This document shows, in pieces, positions 1 through 6,177 of a DNA stretch of 6,177 nucleotides; the first letter of the stretch is position 1; each line of letters begins with the position of its first letter. The translations under genes and the position numbers were made by a program. The DNA is from Saprospiraceae bacterium (lineage in GTDB: Bacteria; Bacteroidota; Bacteroidia; Chitinophagales; Saprospiraceae): contig JAGQWW010000167.1 in NCBI GenBank assembly GCA_020436955.1, positions 1-6,177 of the forward strand. The letters are read 5' to 3'. The notes beneath the pieces were generated by a model. The model saw only the letters and a list, made by a program, of their open reading frames with translations. It searched no databases and was not told the origin of the DNA.

Positions 1-1425
1 GCTCAGATTTACGCAGAAGGTACTGCTGACAATCCAATTATCTTCACTGCTGAAGTGGATGATACAAATGATGCTAACGATATGTTCCCTGAAGACCGTG
101 GTCTATGGGGTGGTTTGATTATCCTTGGTAATGGTATCCTTGGTGACAACACTTCTGAGGTTGGTGTGGAAGGTATTCCTGCCGGTGAAACAAGAGCATT
201 GTACGGTGGAAATGACGACACTGATAACTCTGGTGTTTTGAGATATGTTTCTATCCGTCACGGTGGTGCTGAACTTTCTCCTGGTGATGAAATCAATGGT
301 TTGACTCTAGGTGGTGTAGGTTCTGGTACTGTATTCGAATACATTGAAATCTTTGCTAACAGCGACGACGGAATCGAATTCTTCGGTGGTCAGCCTTCTA
401 TCAAATGGGCTTGTGTTTCTTTCTGTGGTGATGATTCTTACGATTGGGATACAGGATTCCGTGGAAAAGGTCAGTTCTGGTTCTCTTTGCAAGGTGCAGA
501 TGACGGAGACAACGGTGCTGAAATGGATGGTGCTAAGCCAGACGATAATGCACGTTTCGCACAACCAACAATCTACAATGCTACCTACATCGGTTCTGGT
601 ATCGGTGCTGCTGCTAAAAATGAGCATGCACTATTGTTCAGAGACGGTACAGGAGGATATTACAATAACTCAATCTTCACTTCTTTCGTAGGAAAAGCTA
701 TCCAGGTTGAAGACCTTGCAACAGGTTTGGACAGCCGTCAGCGCCTTGAAAATGGTGAATTGGCATTGAATAATAACATCTGGTGGGAATTTGGTGCAGG
801 TACTAGCTTAACTGACATCATCAATCCTACTACTGCTGGTGGAGACGTAAGCTGGTTGATTAGCCACTTGGGCAACAACGGTAATACTTTGGAAGATCCA
901 CAATTAGGAGGAATTTCAAGGGATACTGACGAATCTTTGGACCCACGTCCAGCTTCAAACGGTCCTGCTTTCAACGCTTTGAATTCTTATGATGACGCTT
1001 GGTTCACTCCAGTTTATTACAAAGGAGCTTTCTGTAGCCAGGGTGTATGGATCAAAGGTTGGACTGCAATTTCTGAGTATGGTATCCTTGATAGCGCAGT
1101 TCCTGCTGCTCCAGGTGCTTGCCAAACAACCAGCACTGATGACTTCTTCAAAGAAAGCAACGGTTTCATTCTTGCACAGAATGCACCAAACCCGGCTGTT
1201 AATCAGACAACTATCAGCTTCTCTACTCCTTCAACAGCTAATGTAAGCCTTGTAGTAATGAATGCTTATGGTCAGGTAGTGAAGACAGTTTTGGATAATA
1301 CCAAATTGACTGCAGGTGATTACAATGAAGTTGTTAACACAACTGACATGCCTGCTGGTATTTACTTCTACTCTTTAAGAGCAGAAAACGTAGTATTGAC
1401 TAAATCATTTATGATTCAGAAATAA
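1..1425 (+). CDS. Secreted beta-helix-like protein with T9SS type A C-terminal sorting domain (5'-truncated)
   Basis: The reading frame is open from base 1 to the TAA at 1423-1425, giving 474 visible residues. No start is visible; the first GTG/ATG codons are internal, because family-typical sequence (AEGTADNPIIFTAE, then RGLWGGLIILGNG) begins at once. The signal peptide and probably about 100 or more residues lie upstream. The body (about residues 1-375) is rich in Gly, Asp and Asn, with successive rung-like segments such as GVLRYVSIRHGG, FANSDDGIEFFGG and GDDSYDWDTGF, suggesting a right-handed beta-helix. YKGAF and WIKGWT near residues 340-355 close the body. Four Cys (138, 142, 345, 374) could form disulfides after export. 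Residues about 392-474 match a T9SS type A sorting domain: NAPNP, a beta-sandwich core, MPAGIYFYSL and a basic end (SFMIQK). In this family the domain directs passage across the outer membrane and is then removed, with release or attachment at the surface. No catalytic motif is recognised, and ligand binding is inference. Phe codons are strongly biased (21 TTC, 3 TTT by hand count), suggesting high expression. Confidence 0.9.
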   Translation, partial: AQIYAEGTADNPIIFTAEVDDTNDANDMFPEDRGLWGGLIILGNGILGDNTSEVGVEGIPAGETRALYGGNDDTDNSGVLRYVSIRHGGAELSPGDEINGLTLGGVGSGTVFEYIEIFANSDDGIEFFGGQPSIKWACVSFCGDDSYDWDTGFRGKGQFWFSLQGADDGDNGAEMDGAKPDDNARFAQPTIYNATYIGSGIGAAAKNEHALLFRDGTGGYYNNSIFTSFVGKAIQVEDLATGLDSRQRLENGELALNNNIWWEFGAGTSLTDIINPTTAGGDVSWLISHLGNNGNTLEDPQLGGISRDTDESLDPRPASNGPAFNALNSYDDAWFTPVYYKGAFCSQGVWIKGWTAISEYGILDSAVPAAPGACQTTSTDDFFKESNGFILAQNAPNPAVNQTTISFSTPSTANVSLVVMNAYGQVVKTVLDNTKLTAGDYNEVVNTTDMPAGIYFYSLRAENVVLTKSFMIQK

Positions 1426-1437
1426 ACCAAATGAATT

Positions 1438-1470
1438 ATCCGGTCCCGTTTAGCGGGGCCGGATTTTTTT
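1438..1470 (+). terminator. Rho-independent terminator after the T9SS-sorted protein gene
   Basis: The left arm CCGGTCCCG (1440-1448) pairs with CGGGGCCGG (1454-1462) to give a 9-bp GC-rich stem with one G-U wobble and a 5-base loop (TTTAG). The stem can extend by two A-T pairs (1438-1439 with 1463-1464). Seven T follow at 1464-1470. It starts 12 bases after the stop codon and should end transcription before the receptor gene. Confidence 0.93.
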
Positions 1471-1515
1471 AAAAAGATTGATTTTAAACCATTTTTAGAT
1501 TTAACACTAAACCAC

Positions 1516-4383
1516 ATGCAAAAGCAGATTTTCTCACTTCTGTTGCTTGTTTTCTTTTCAGGCATCTTATTCGCCCAGGGTACTGTGAGAGGTACCGTTT
1601 CTGATGAAAATTCCGGCGAACCATTAATGTTTTGTAACGTCGTTTTAAAAGGTTCTGAACCAATTGTAGGTGTACAGACTGACCTTGATGGCGCTTACGA
1701 CTTTTCTCTTCCTGCAGGTACTCATACATTGGAGGTAACCTATGTAGGATATTCTACTAAAACCATCACTGATGTTGTCGTAAAAGATGGAGAAGTAACT
1801 ATCATTGACTTTTTGATGTCAAATTCCAGCGAAGTATTGGAAGAGGTAGTAATTTCTGCAACGAGAATCGACCGTACTGAAAATGCCTTGCTTGCATTAC
1901 AGCGCAAAGCTTCAACTATCCAGGATGGTATTTCTTCACAAGAAATCAGCCGTTACGGTGCCAGCAATGCTGCTGAATCCATGAAAAAGGTTACCGGAGC
2001 TTCAGTAGTGGACGGTAAATACATCTTCGTTCGTGGATTGGGAGACCGTTATTCTTCAGCTCAATTGAATGGAATGACCCTTCCAAGTACTGATCCTTAT
2101 AGAAACAGTACTTCTTTAGACATTATTCCTGCTAAGTTGTTGGACAACTTAATTGCATCTAAAACTTTTACACCTGACCAGCCAGGTAACTTTACAGGCG
2201 GTAATGTGAATATGCAGACCAAATCTTTCCCAGAGAGATTCACCGTTTCAGCTTCTGTTTCTACCAGCTACAATGACCGTGTTTCTTTCAATGACAATTT
2301 CCTTTCTTACGATGGTGGAAAGACAGATTGGTTAGGTTACGATGATGGCAACCGCCAACTTCCTGAAATTTTGGATAATCCTGAAATTCGTGCAGAGTTA
2401 GTACCAAGTTTGGCAATCAAAGCCAGAAGAGATGGTGACCTGGCTCAAATCATGGACCAGACGTCCAAATCTATCAACAATCAAATGGCACCAACCACTA
2501 TTTCAGGTGGTATGAATCATGCCGTAAATTTTGCTATTGGAAACCAATTTTCACTATTCAATAACCCATTGGGAGTATTGGCCGGTGTTAACTACAGAAG
2601 ATCTTACAGCCATTATGAAAATGGTCTTTTTAGAAATTATGACACGCCTCAAAAAGATGCAGTAGCATTGAATAATGAGGTAGATCTTAGCGATACCCGT
2701 TCAGTTGACAATCCTCAGATTGGTGGATTGGTTAACCTTTCTTATAAATTTTCAGGATCTCAAAAAATCAATTTCAACGTCCTTTACAACCATGACGGTG
2801 AGAAATCAGCAAGATACCTGACTGGTTCATATCCGGCTATCCTTTCCGGTGGTGAATTTGAATCTCGTTCTATCGGATTCAAAGAAAGAGAGTTGATGTC
2901 TTACCAGTTATCAGGGGAACACCTACTTTCTAAAAACGGCCTTAAAATGGAGTGGGGTGGAAGTATCGTAAACTCTTCTCAGAATGAGCCAGATTTGAGA
3001 TTCTTTGCGAACAGTATCCTTTACCAGGGTACCGGAACAGAGGATCCAAAATATGTTCTTTCTCCTTCAGAATATGACTTGCCATACCACTTCTTCCGTG
3101 AATTGGATGATAAGCAATACTTGGGTAAGGTAGACTTTACCATTCCATTTTTGGATGCTGATAACAAAGGCAATCATATCAAATTTGGATTCCAGTACCA
3201 GGAGAAAAATCGTGACTTTACAGAAGATAGATTCCAATACCAGGTTTCTGCAAGACAAACACAGGATTATGCGGGTGACCCGGTTGCTTTCTTTGACGAA
3301 ACCAATACCGGTATCGTAGGTTACGATTCAACCAGAAATCAATATGAATTAGGTCTTTTCTTGACAGATGAGACAGTAGCAACCAACACCTACAGCGGTT
3401 TTGAAAAAGTGACTGCTGGTTATGGTATGGTTACCTATGACTTTGGTAAGTTGAAGGCCATCGCAGGTGTACGTATGGAAATGACAGACATGGAAGTTGC
3501 TACCATCGATACTACCAAAGAAATTGGTATGATTGACGCAACTGACTTCTTGCCATCTATTAACTTGATTTACCGCCTCAATGAAAACATGAACCTGAGA
3601 GGTTCTTATACCCATACTTTGGCCAGACCAAATATGAGAGAGATGGCACCGTTCTCATCTTTCGAATTTATCGGTGACTTTATCTACACTGGTAATCCTG
3701 GTTTGAAACGTACATTGGTTCAAAACTATGACCTACGTTGGGAAATGTTCCCAAATCCGGGTGAATTGTTGGCAGTAAGTGCTTATTACAAGCGTTTCCA
3801 GGATCCAATCAGTACTGCATTCCTTGTTTTGAATGCAAACAACAACGAAATTCAATTCCAAAATTTGGATGATGCGTATGTGTATGGAGCTGAGTTTGAA
3901 CTTCGTAAATCACTTGGTTTTATTAGCAATGCACTAAGAGATTTCAAATTCACTTCTAACTTCTCTTATATTTTCTCTGAAGCACCAATCCCGGTTGAAG
4001 AGCAGGAAATCATCGAGGAGCAGAACCCTTCAAAAGGTACTACCCGTCCGTTCTTTGGCCAGTCTCCATTCCTTTTCAATGCAGCATTAAACTATATGAA
4101 CAATGAAATTGGTTTGGATGCAACGGTTTCCTACAACTTGTTTGGAGCAAGATTGGATGCACTAGGATTTGGTGCAAGACCTGACATTTATGAAAGACCA
4201 CGTCCATCTTTGGACTTCATCGTGAAAAAGTCAGTTGGAGAACGTGTTAATATCAAATTGACCCTAGCTAACTTATTGGATCCATTGTACAAGCGTTCAT
4301 TGGAGCATGAGGGTACAGAATATACAATTACAGAATACCATAGAGGTAGATCCTACGGTATTACTTTGTCATATGACTTGTAA
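1516..4383 (+). CDS. TonB-dependent outer-membrane receptor with CarboxypepD_reg-like N-terminal domain
   Basis: A complete 955-residue protein that should bind a ligand at the cell surface and import it across the outer membrane using TonB-ExbBD energy. The ATG at 1516 is chosen because it directly gives a signal peptide (MQKQ, a hydrophobic run, then LFA|Q with likely cleavage after residue 20). Residues about 22-102 form a CarboxypepD_reg-like beta-sandwich (GTVRGTVSDENSGEPL, TDLDGAYDFSLPAG, VTYVGY), common on Bacteroidota receptors. LEEVVISATR (108-117) resembles a TonB box. The plug spans about 125-238 and includes FVRGLGDRYSSAQLNG (171-186) and GGNVNMQTK (218-226). The remainder is the 22-strand-type barrel, rich in alternating aromatic residues and ending YGITLSYDL. 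The last residue is Leu, not the more usual Phe or Trp. Length is normal for the family and the frame is intact. No SusD-like gene is visible; the upstream neighbour is instead a T9SS-sorted protein. The substrate cannot be told from sequence. Phe codon use is intermediate (33 TTC, 26 TTT by hand count). Confidence 0.95.
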   Translation: MQKQIFSLLLLVFFSGILFAQGTVRGTVSDENSGEPLMFCNVVLKGSEPIVGVQTDLDGAYDFSLPAGTHTLEVTYVGYSTKTITDVVVKDGEVTIIDFLMSNSSEVLEEVVISATRIDRTENALLALQRKASTIQDGISSQEISRYGASNAAESMKKVTGASVVDGKYIFVRGLGDRYSSAQLNGMTLPSTDPYRNSTSLDIIPAKLLDNLIASKTFTPDQPGNFTGGNVNMQTKSFPERFTVSASVSTSYNDRVSFNDNFLSYDGGKTDWLGYDDGNRQLPEILDNPEIRAELVPSLAIKARRDGDLAQIMDQTSKSINNQMAPTTISGGMNHAVNFAIGNQFSLFNNPLGVLAGVNYRRSYSHYENGLFRNYDTPQKDAVALNNEVDLSDTRSVDNPQIGGLVNLSYKFSGSQKINFNVLYNHDGEKSARYLTGSYPAILSGGEFESRSIGFKERELMSYQLSGEHLLSKNGLKMEWGGSIVNSSQNEPDLRFFANSILYQGTGTEDPKYVLSPSEYDLPYHFFRELDDKQYLGKVDFTIPFLDADNKGNHIKFGFQYQEKNRDFTEDRFQYQVSARQTQDYAGDPVAFFDETNTGIVGYDSTRNQYELGLFLTDETVATNTYSGFEKVTAGYGMVTYDFGKLKAIAGVRMEMTDMEVATIDTTKEIGMIDATDFLPSINLIYRLNENMNLRGSYTHTLARPNMREMAPFSSFEFIGDFIYTGNPGLKRTLVQNYDLRWEMFPNPGELLAVSAYYKRFQDPISTAFLVLNANNNEIQFQNLDDAYVYGAEFELRKSLGFISNALRDFKFTSNFSYIFSEAPIPVEEQEIIEEQNPSKGTTRPFFGQSPFLFNAALNYMNNEIGLDATVSYNLFGARLDALGFGARPDIYERPRPSLDFIVKKSVGERVNIKLTLANLLDPLYKRSLEHEGTEYTITEYHRGRSYGITLSYDL

Positions 4384-4396
4384 GAATTAATGGTTT

Positions 4397-4416
4397 AGGT
4401 TAAATCAACCTTTTTT
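4397..4416 (+). other. Weak hairpin with T-tract just before the main terminator
   Basis: AGGTT (4397-4401) can pair with AACCT (4407-4411) around a 5-base loop, and a run of six T occupies 4411-4416. Five base pairs is weak, and the T run overlaps the stem by one base, so this may be chance. It lies 14 bases after the receptor stop codon and directly ahead of a much stronger hairpin. Confidence 0.3.
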
Positions 4417-4417
4417 C

Positions 4418-4448
4418 ACCCCGGGAAATGTTTTCCCGGGGTTTTTTT
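4418..4448 (+). terminator. Rho-independent terminator after the TonB-dependent receptor gene
   Basis: CCCCGGGAAA (4419-4428) pairs perfectly with TTTCCCGGGG (4432-4441), giving a 10-bp stem around a 3-base loop, followed by seven T (4442-4448). An outer A-T pair (4418 with 4442) is possible. No long A run precedes the stem, so it points to termination on the + strand rather than in both directions. It separates the receptor gene from the downstream peptidase gene. Confidence 0.93.
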
Positions 4449-4527
4449 GTGTTGTTTGGCGCGTAAAATAAAAGCCTGACAAACGAGTTTTTATTTTATT
4501 TGCAGTCCAAACCAAACTATGCTATAC

Positions 4528-6177
4528 ATGAAACAAGTTATTGTATCCATTTTTACACTACTTACTGTTACACTTTTTGCACAGCCTGACCGCTGGCAAC
4601 AGAGGGCTTATTATCAAATGGACATTGATTTTGATGTCAAGAACAATCAATTTGATGGTACACAAAAGCTCGTTTATCAAAATAATTCTCCGGACACCTT
4701 ATTCAAGGTGTTTTACCATTTATATTTCAATGCATTCCAACCCAACAGCATGATGGATGTGCGCAGTCGCACCCTGGAAGATCCTGACAGAAGGGTAGGA
4801 GACAGAATCCTCAACCTAAAACAAGATGAAATTGGCTTTCAAAAGGTATTATCCTTGCACCAGGATGGAGATGCGGTTTCTTATGTGACCCAGGGAACAA
4901 TTTTGGAAGTAGATTTGGCGCACCCGATATTACCACATAGCTCTTCTGTTTTTGATATGACTTTCAAGGGCCAGGTTCCTTTACAGATCCGAAGAAGTGG
5001 TCGGGACAATGAGGAAGGTATACGACTGTCTATGGCGCAGTGGTATCCAAAAATGTCAGAATATGATTACCAGGGCTGGCACGCCAATCCTTATATTGGA
5101 AGAGAATTTTATGGCATTTGGGGCGATTTTGACGTGACCATACATATCGATAAAGATTACATTTTGGCCGGGACCGGTTATGTTATGAATGCTGATGTGG
5201 TCGGATACGGATATGAAAAAGAAGGCCAAAAAGTTACAAAGCCAAAAGGGGATAAATTGACCTGGCATTTCTTTGCACCTAATGTGCATGATTTCGTGTG
5301 GGCAGCTGACCCTGATTATACTCATGACAAATTAGAAAGAGCGGATGGTCTAACTATTCATTTCTTTTACCAGAAAAACGAAAATACCGAAGATTCCTGG
5401 AGTCGTTTTCCACCTATCGCTGATGCTGCTTTTGACTACATCAACCAACATTTTGGACCTTATCCTTATAAACAATATAGTTTTATCCAGGGAGGTGACG
5501 GTGGAATGGAATACCCTATGGCAACCCTGTTGACTGGGCACCGCTCACTTGGGAGTCTGGTAGGAACTGGTATCCATGAATTGATGCACTCCTGGTATCA
5601 GGGACTGATGGGCACCAATGAAGCATTGTATGCATGGATGGACGAAGGATTTACCAATTGGACAGAAGGAGAAACCCTGAATGAGTTGAAAAGAAAAGGA
5701 ATTATGCCCGGAACTCCGGTTGAAAATCCTCACCTACAAACCATTAAGGGCTACCGTAATTTTATGATGAGTGGGAAAAATGAGGCTTTGTCCATTCACG
5801 CGGATCATTTCTCAACTTCCTACGCATACTGGTTAACTGCATACACAGGTGGTGAGACTTTTTTAGAGCAGTTACGCTACATTATGGGAGAAGAAGCACA
5901 TGCTAAAGGTATGCTTGATTATTATTGGACCTGGCGCTTTAAACACCCTAATTCGAACGACTTTATTCGAGTGATGGAAAAAGCATCGGGCCTGGAATTG
6001 GATTGGTTTAAAGAATACTTCATTTATACGACTCATACCATAGATTATGGCGTAAAATCAGTAGAAGCTTCCGGAAACAGCACCAAAATCACTTTGGAAA
6101 AAATAGGAAAGTTTCCAATGCCACTAGATGTTTTGGTAACCTATGAAAATGGCACATCCGAAATGTTTAATATTCCT
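4528..6177 (+). CDS. Exported M1-family zinc metallopeptidase (gluzincin aminopeptidase-like; 3'-truncated)
   Basis: The frame is open from 4528 to the window end, giving 550 residues without a stop. M1 enzymes usually remove N-terminal amino acids from peptides; the precise specificity here is unknown. An in-frame ATG at 4519 would add MLY, but ATG at 4528 gives a standard signal peptide: MKQ, a hydrophobic stretch, then LFA|QPD with likely cleavage after residue 18. There is no lipobox Cys, so a soluble exported protein is expected. The N-terminal beta domain (about 25-250) carries YQNNSPDTL near 51-59 and WYPKM...GWH at 172-185, both typical of Bacteroidota M1 proteins. The active site is complete: GGMEYP (325-330) corresponds to the GxMEN substrate-binding loop, HELMH at 350-354 and E373 in WMDEGF form the HExxH-x18-E zinc site, and E351 is the general base. 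Y432 or Y434 is a candidate for the transition-state Tyr. The helical domain continues to the edge. Whether the missing C-terminus carries a T9SS domain cannot be seen. Phe codons favour TTT (23 to 9 by hand count), unlike the two upstream genes. Confidence 0.93.
   Translation, partial: MKQVIVSIFTLLTVTLFAQPDRWQQRAYYQMDIDFDVKNNQFDGTQKLVYQNNSPDTLFKVFYHLYFNAFQPNSMMDVRSRTLEDPDRRVGDRILNLKQDEIGFQKVLSLHQDGDAVSYVTQGTILEVDLAHPILPHSSSVFDMTFKGQVPLQIRRSGRDNEEGIRLSMAQWYPKMSEYDYQGWHANPYIGREFYGIWGDFDVTIHIDKDYILAGTGYVMNADVVGYGYEKEGQKVTKPKGDKLTWHFFAPNVHDFVWAADPDYTHDKLERADGLTIHFFYQKNENTEDSWSRFPPIADAAFDYINQHFGPYPYKQYSFIQGGDGGMEYPMATLLTGHRSLGSLVGTGIHELMHSWYQGLMGTNEALYAWMDEGFTNWTEGETLNELKRKGIMPGTPVENPHLQTIKGYRNFMMSGKNEALSIHADHFSTSYAYWLTAYTGGETFLEQLRYIMGEEAHAKGMLDYYWTWRFKHPNSNDFIRVMEKASGLELDWFKEYFIYTTHTIDYGVKSVEASGNSTKITLEKIGKFPMPLDVLVTYENGTSEMFNIP

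Noticed and set aside
307..627. An antisense ORF of 106 codons opposite the secreted protein gene.
   Set aside because: It is explained by the low stop-codon frequency opposite the biased coding strand; no family resemblance or plausible start context.
344..691. An overlapping + strand ORF of 115 codons inside the secreted protein gene.
   Set aside because: It lies in another frame of a well-supported gene, has no recognisable domain, and its composition looks like a frame shadow.
1477..1503. A TAGATTTA element (1496-1503) resembling the Bacteroidota -7 box TAnnTTTG, with ATTG at 1477-1480 upstream.
   Set aside because: The last -7 base does not match, the 15-base spacing to the -33-like element is shorter than usual, and the implied 5' leader would be only a few bases. 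In AT-rich DNA this is too weak to call a promoter.
4455..4502. A TTTATTTG element (4495-4502) and a TTTG (4455-4458) upstream of the peptidase gene, as a possible promoter.
   Set aside because: The -7-like box has a mismatch at its second base, and the TTTG is 36 bases away, much too far. No correctly spaced -33 element is present.
4541..4753. A 70-codon + strand ORF at the start of the peptidase gene.
   Set aside because: It is out of frame with the M1 peptidase, whose frame is open from 4519 to the window end with a signal peptide and an intact zinc site.
1..6177. A search for mobile elements, prophage, CRISPR arrays, tRNA or other RNA genes and direct repeats.
   Set aside because: Nearly all of the sequence is taken up by three intact or edge-truncated genes and two terminators. 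No transposase-like frame, regularly spaced repeat or cloverleaf-like segment was seen by eye.

Overview
The window looks like ordinary chromosomal sequence from a member of the Bacteroidota. The evidence is a type IX secretion (T9SS) type A C-terminal sorting domain on the first protein, a TonB-dependent receptor with the N-terminal carboxypeptidase-regulatory-like extension typical of this phylum, start codons preceded by A/C-rich leaders without a Shine-Dalgarno sequence, and moderately AT-rich DNA. The protein style fits a Saprospiria- or Cytophagia-like marine or environmental lineage, but the genus cannot be named from this window.

Layout, all on the + strand. (1) Positions 1-1425 hold the 3' part of a gene for a large secreted, Asp/Gly-rich, probably beta-helical protein that ends in a T9SS sorting domain. 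Its 5' end lies outside the window. (2) A strong intrinsic terminator lies around 1438-1470. (3) Positions 1516-4383 hold a complete TonB-dependent outer-membrane receptor of 955 residues: signal peptide, CarboxypepD_reg-like domain, TonB-box-like segment, plug and barrel. (4) A weak hairpin followed by a second strong terminator lies at 4397-4448. (5) From 4528 to the window end runs an exported M1-family (gluzincin) zinc metallopeptidase with an intact active site. Its 3' end is cut off by the window.

Each gene is separated from the next by a terminator, so they appear to be three transcription units rather than one operon. The first two probably work together: a surface-exposed secreted protein next to an outer-membrane receptor suggests capture and import of an unidentified ligand. 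The peptidase is exported to the periplasm or beyond and may simply be a neighbour. Codon choice shifts from strongly biased (gene 1) through intermediate (gene 2) to unbiased (gene 3), suggesting expression falls in that order.

I found no RNA genes, CRISPR arrays, insertion sequences, attachment sites or prophage genes. No stretch longer than 300 bases lacks a gene. I see no clear sign of a previously undescribed system. The secreted-protein/receptor pair is the item most worth following up.
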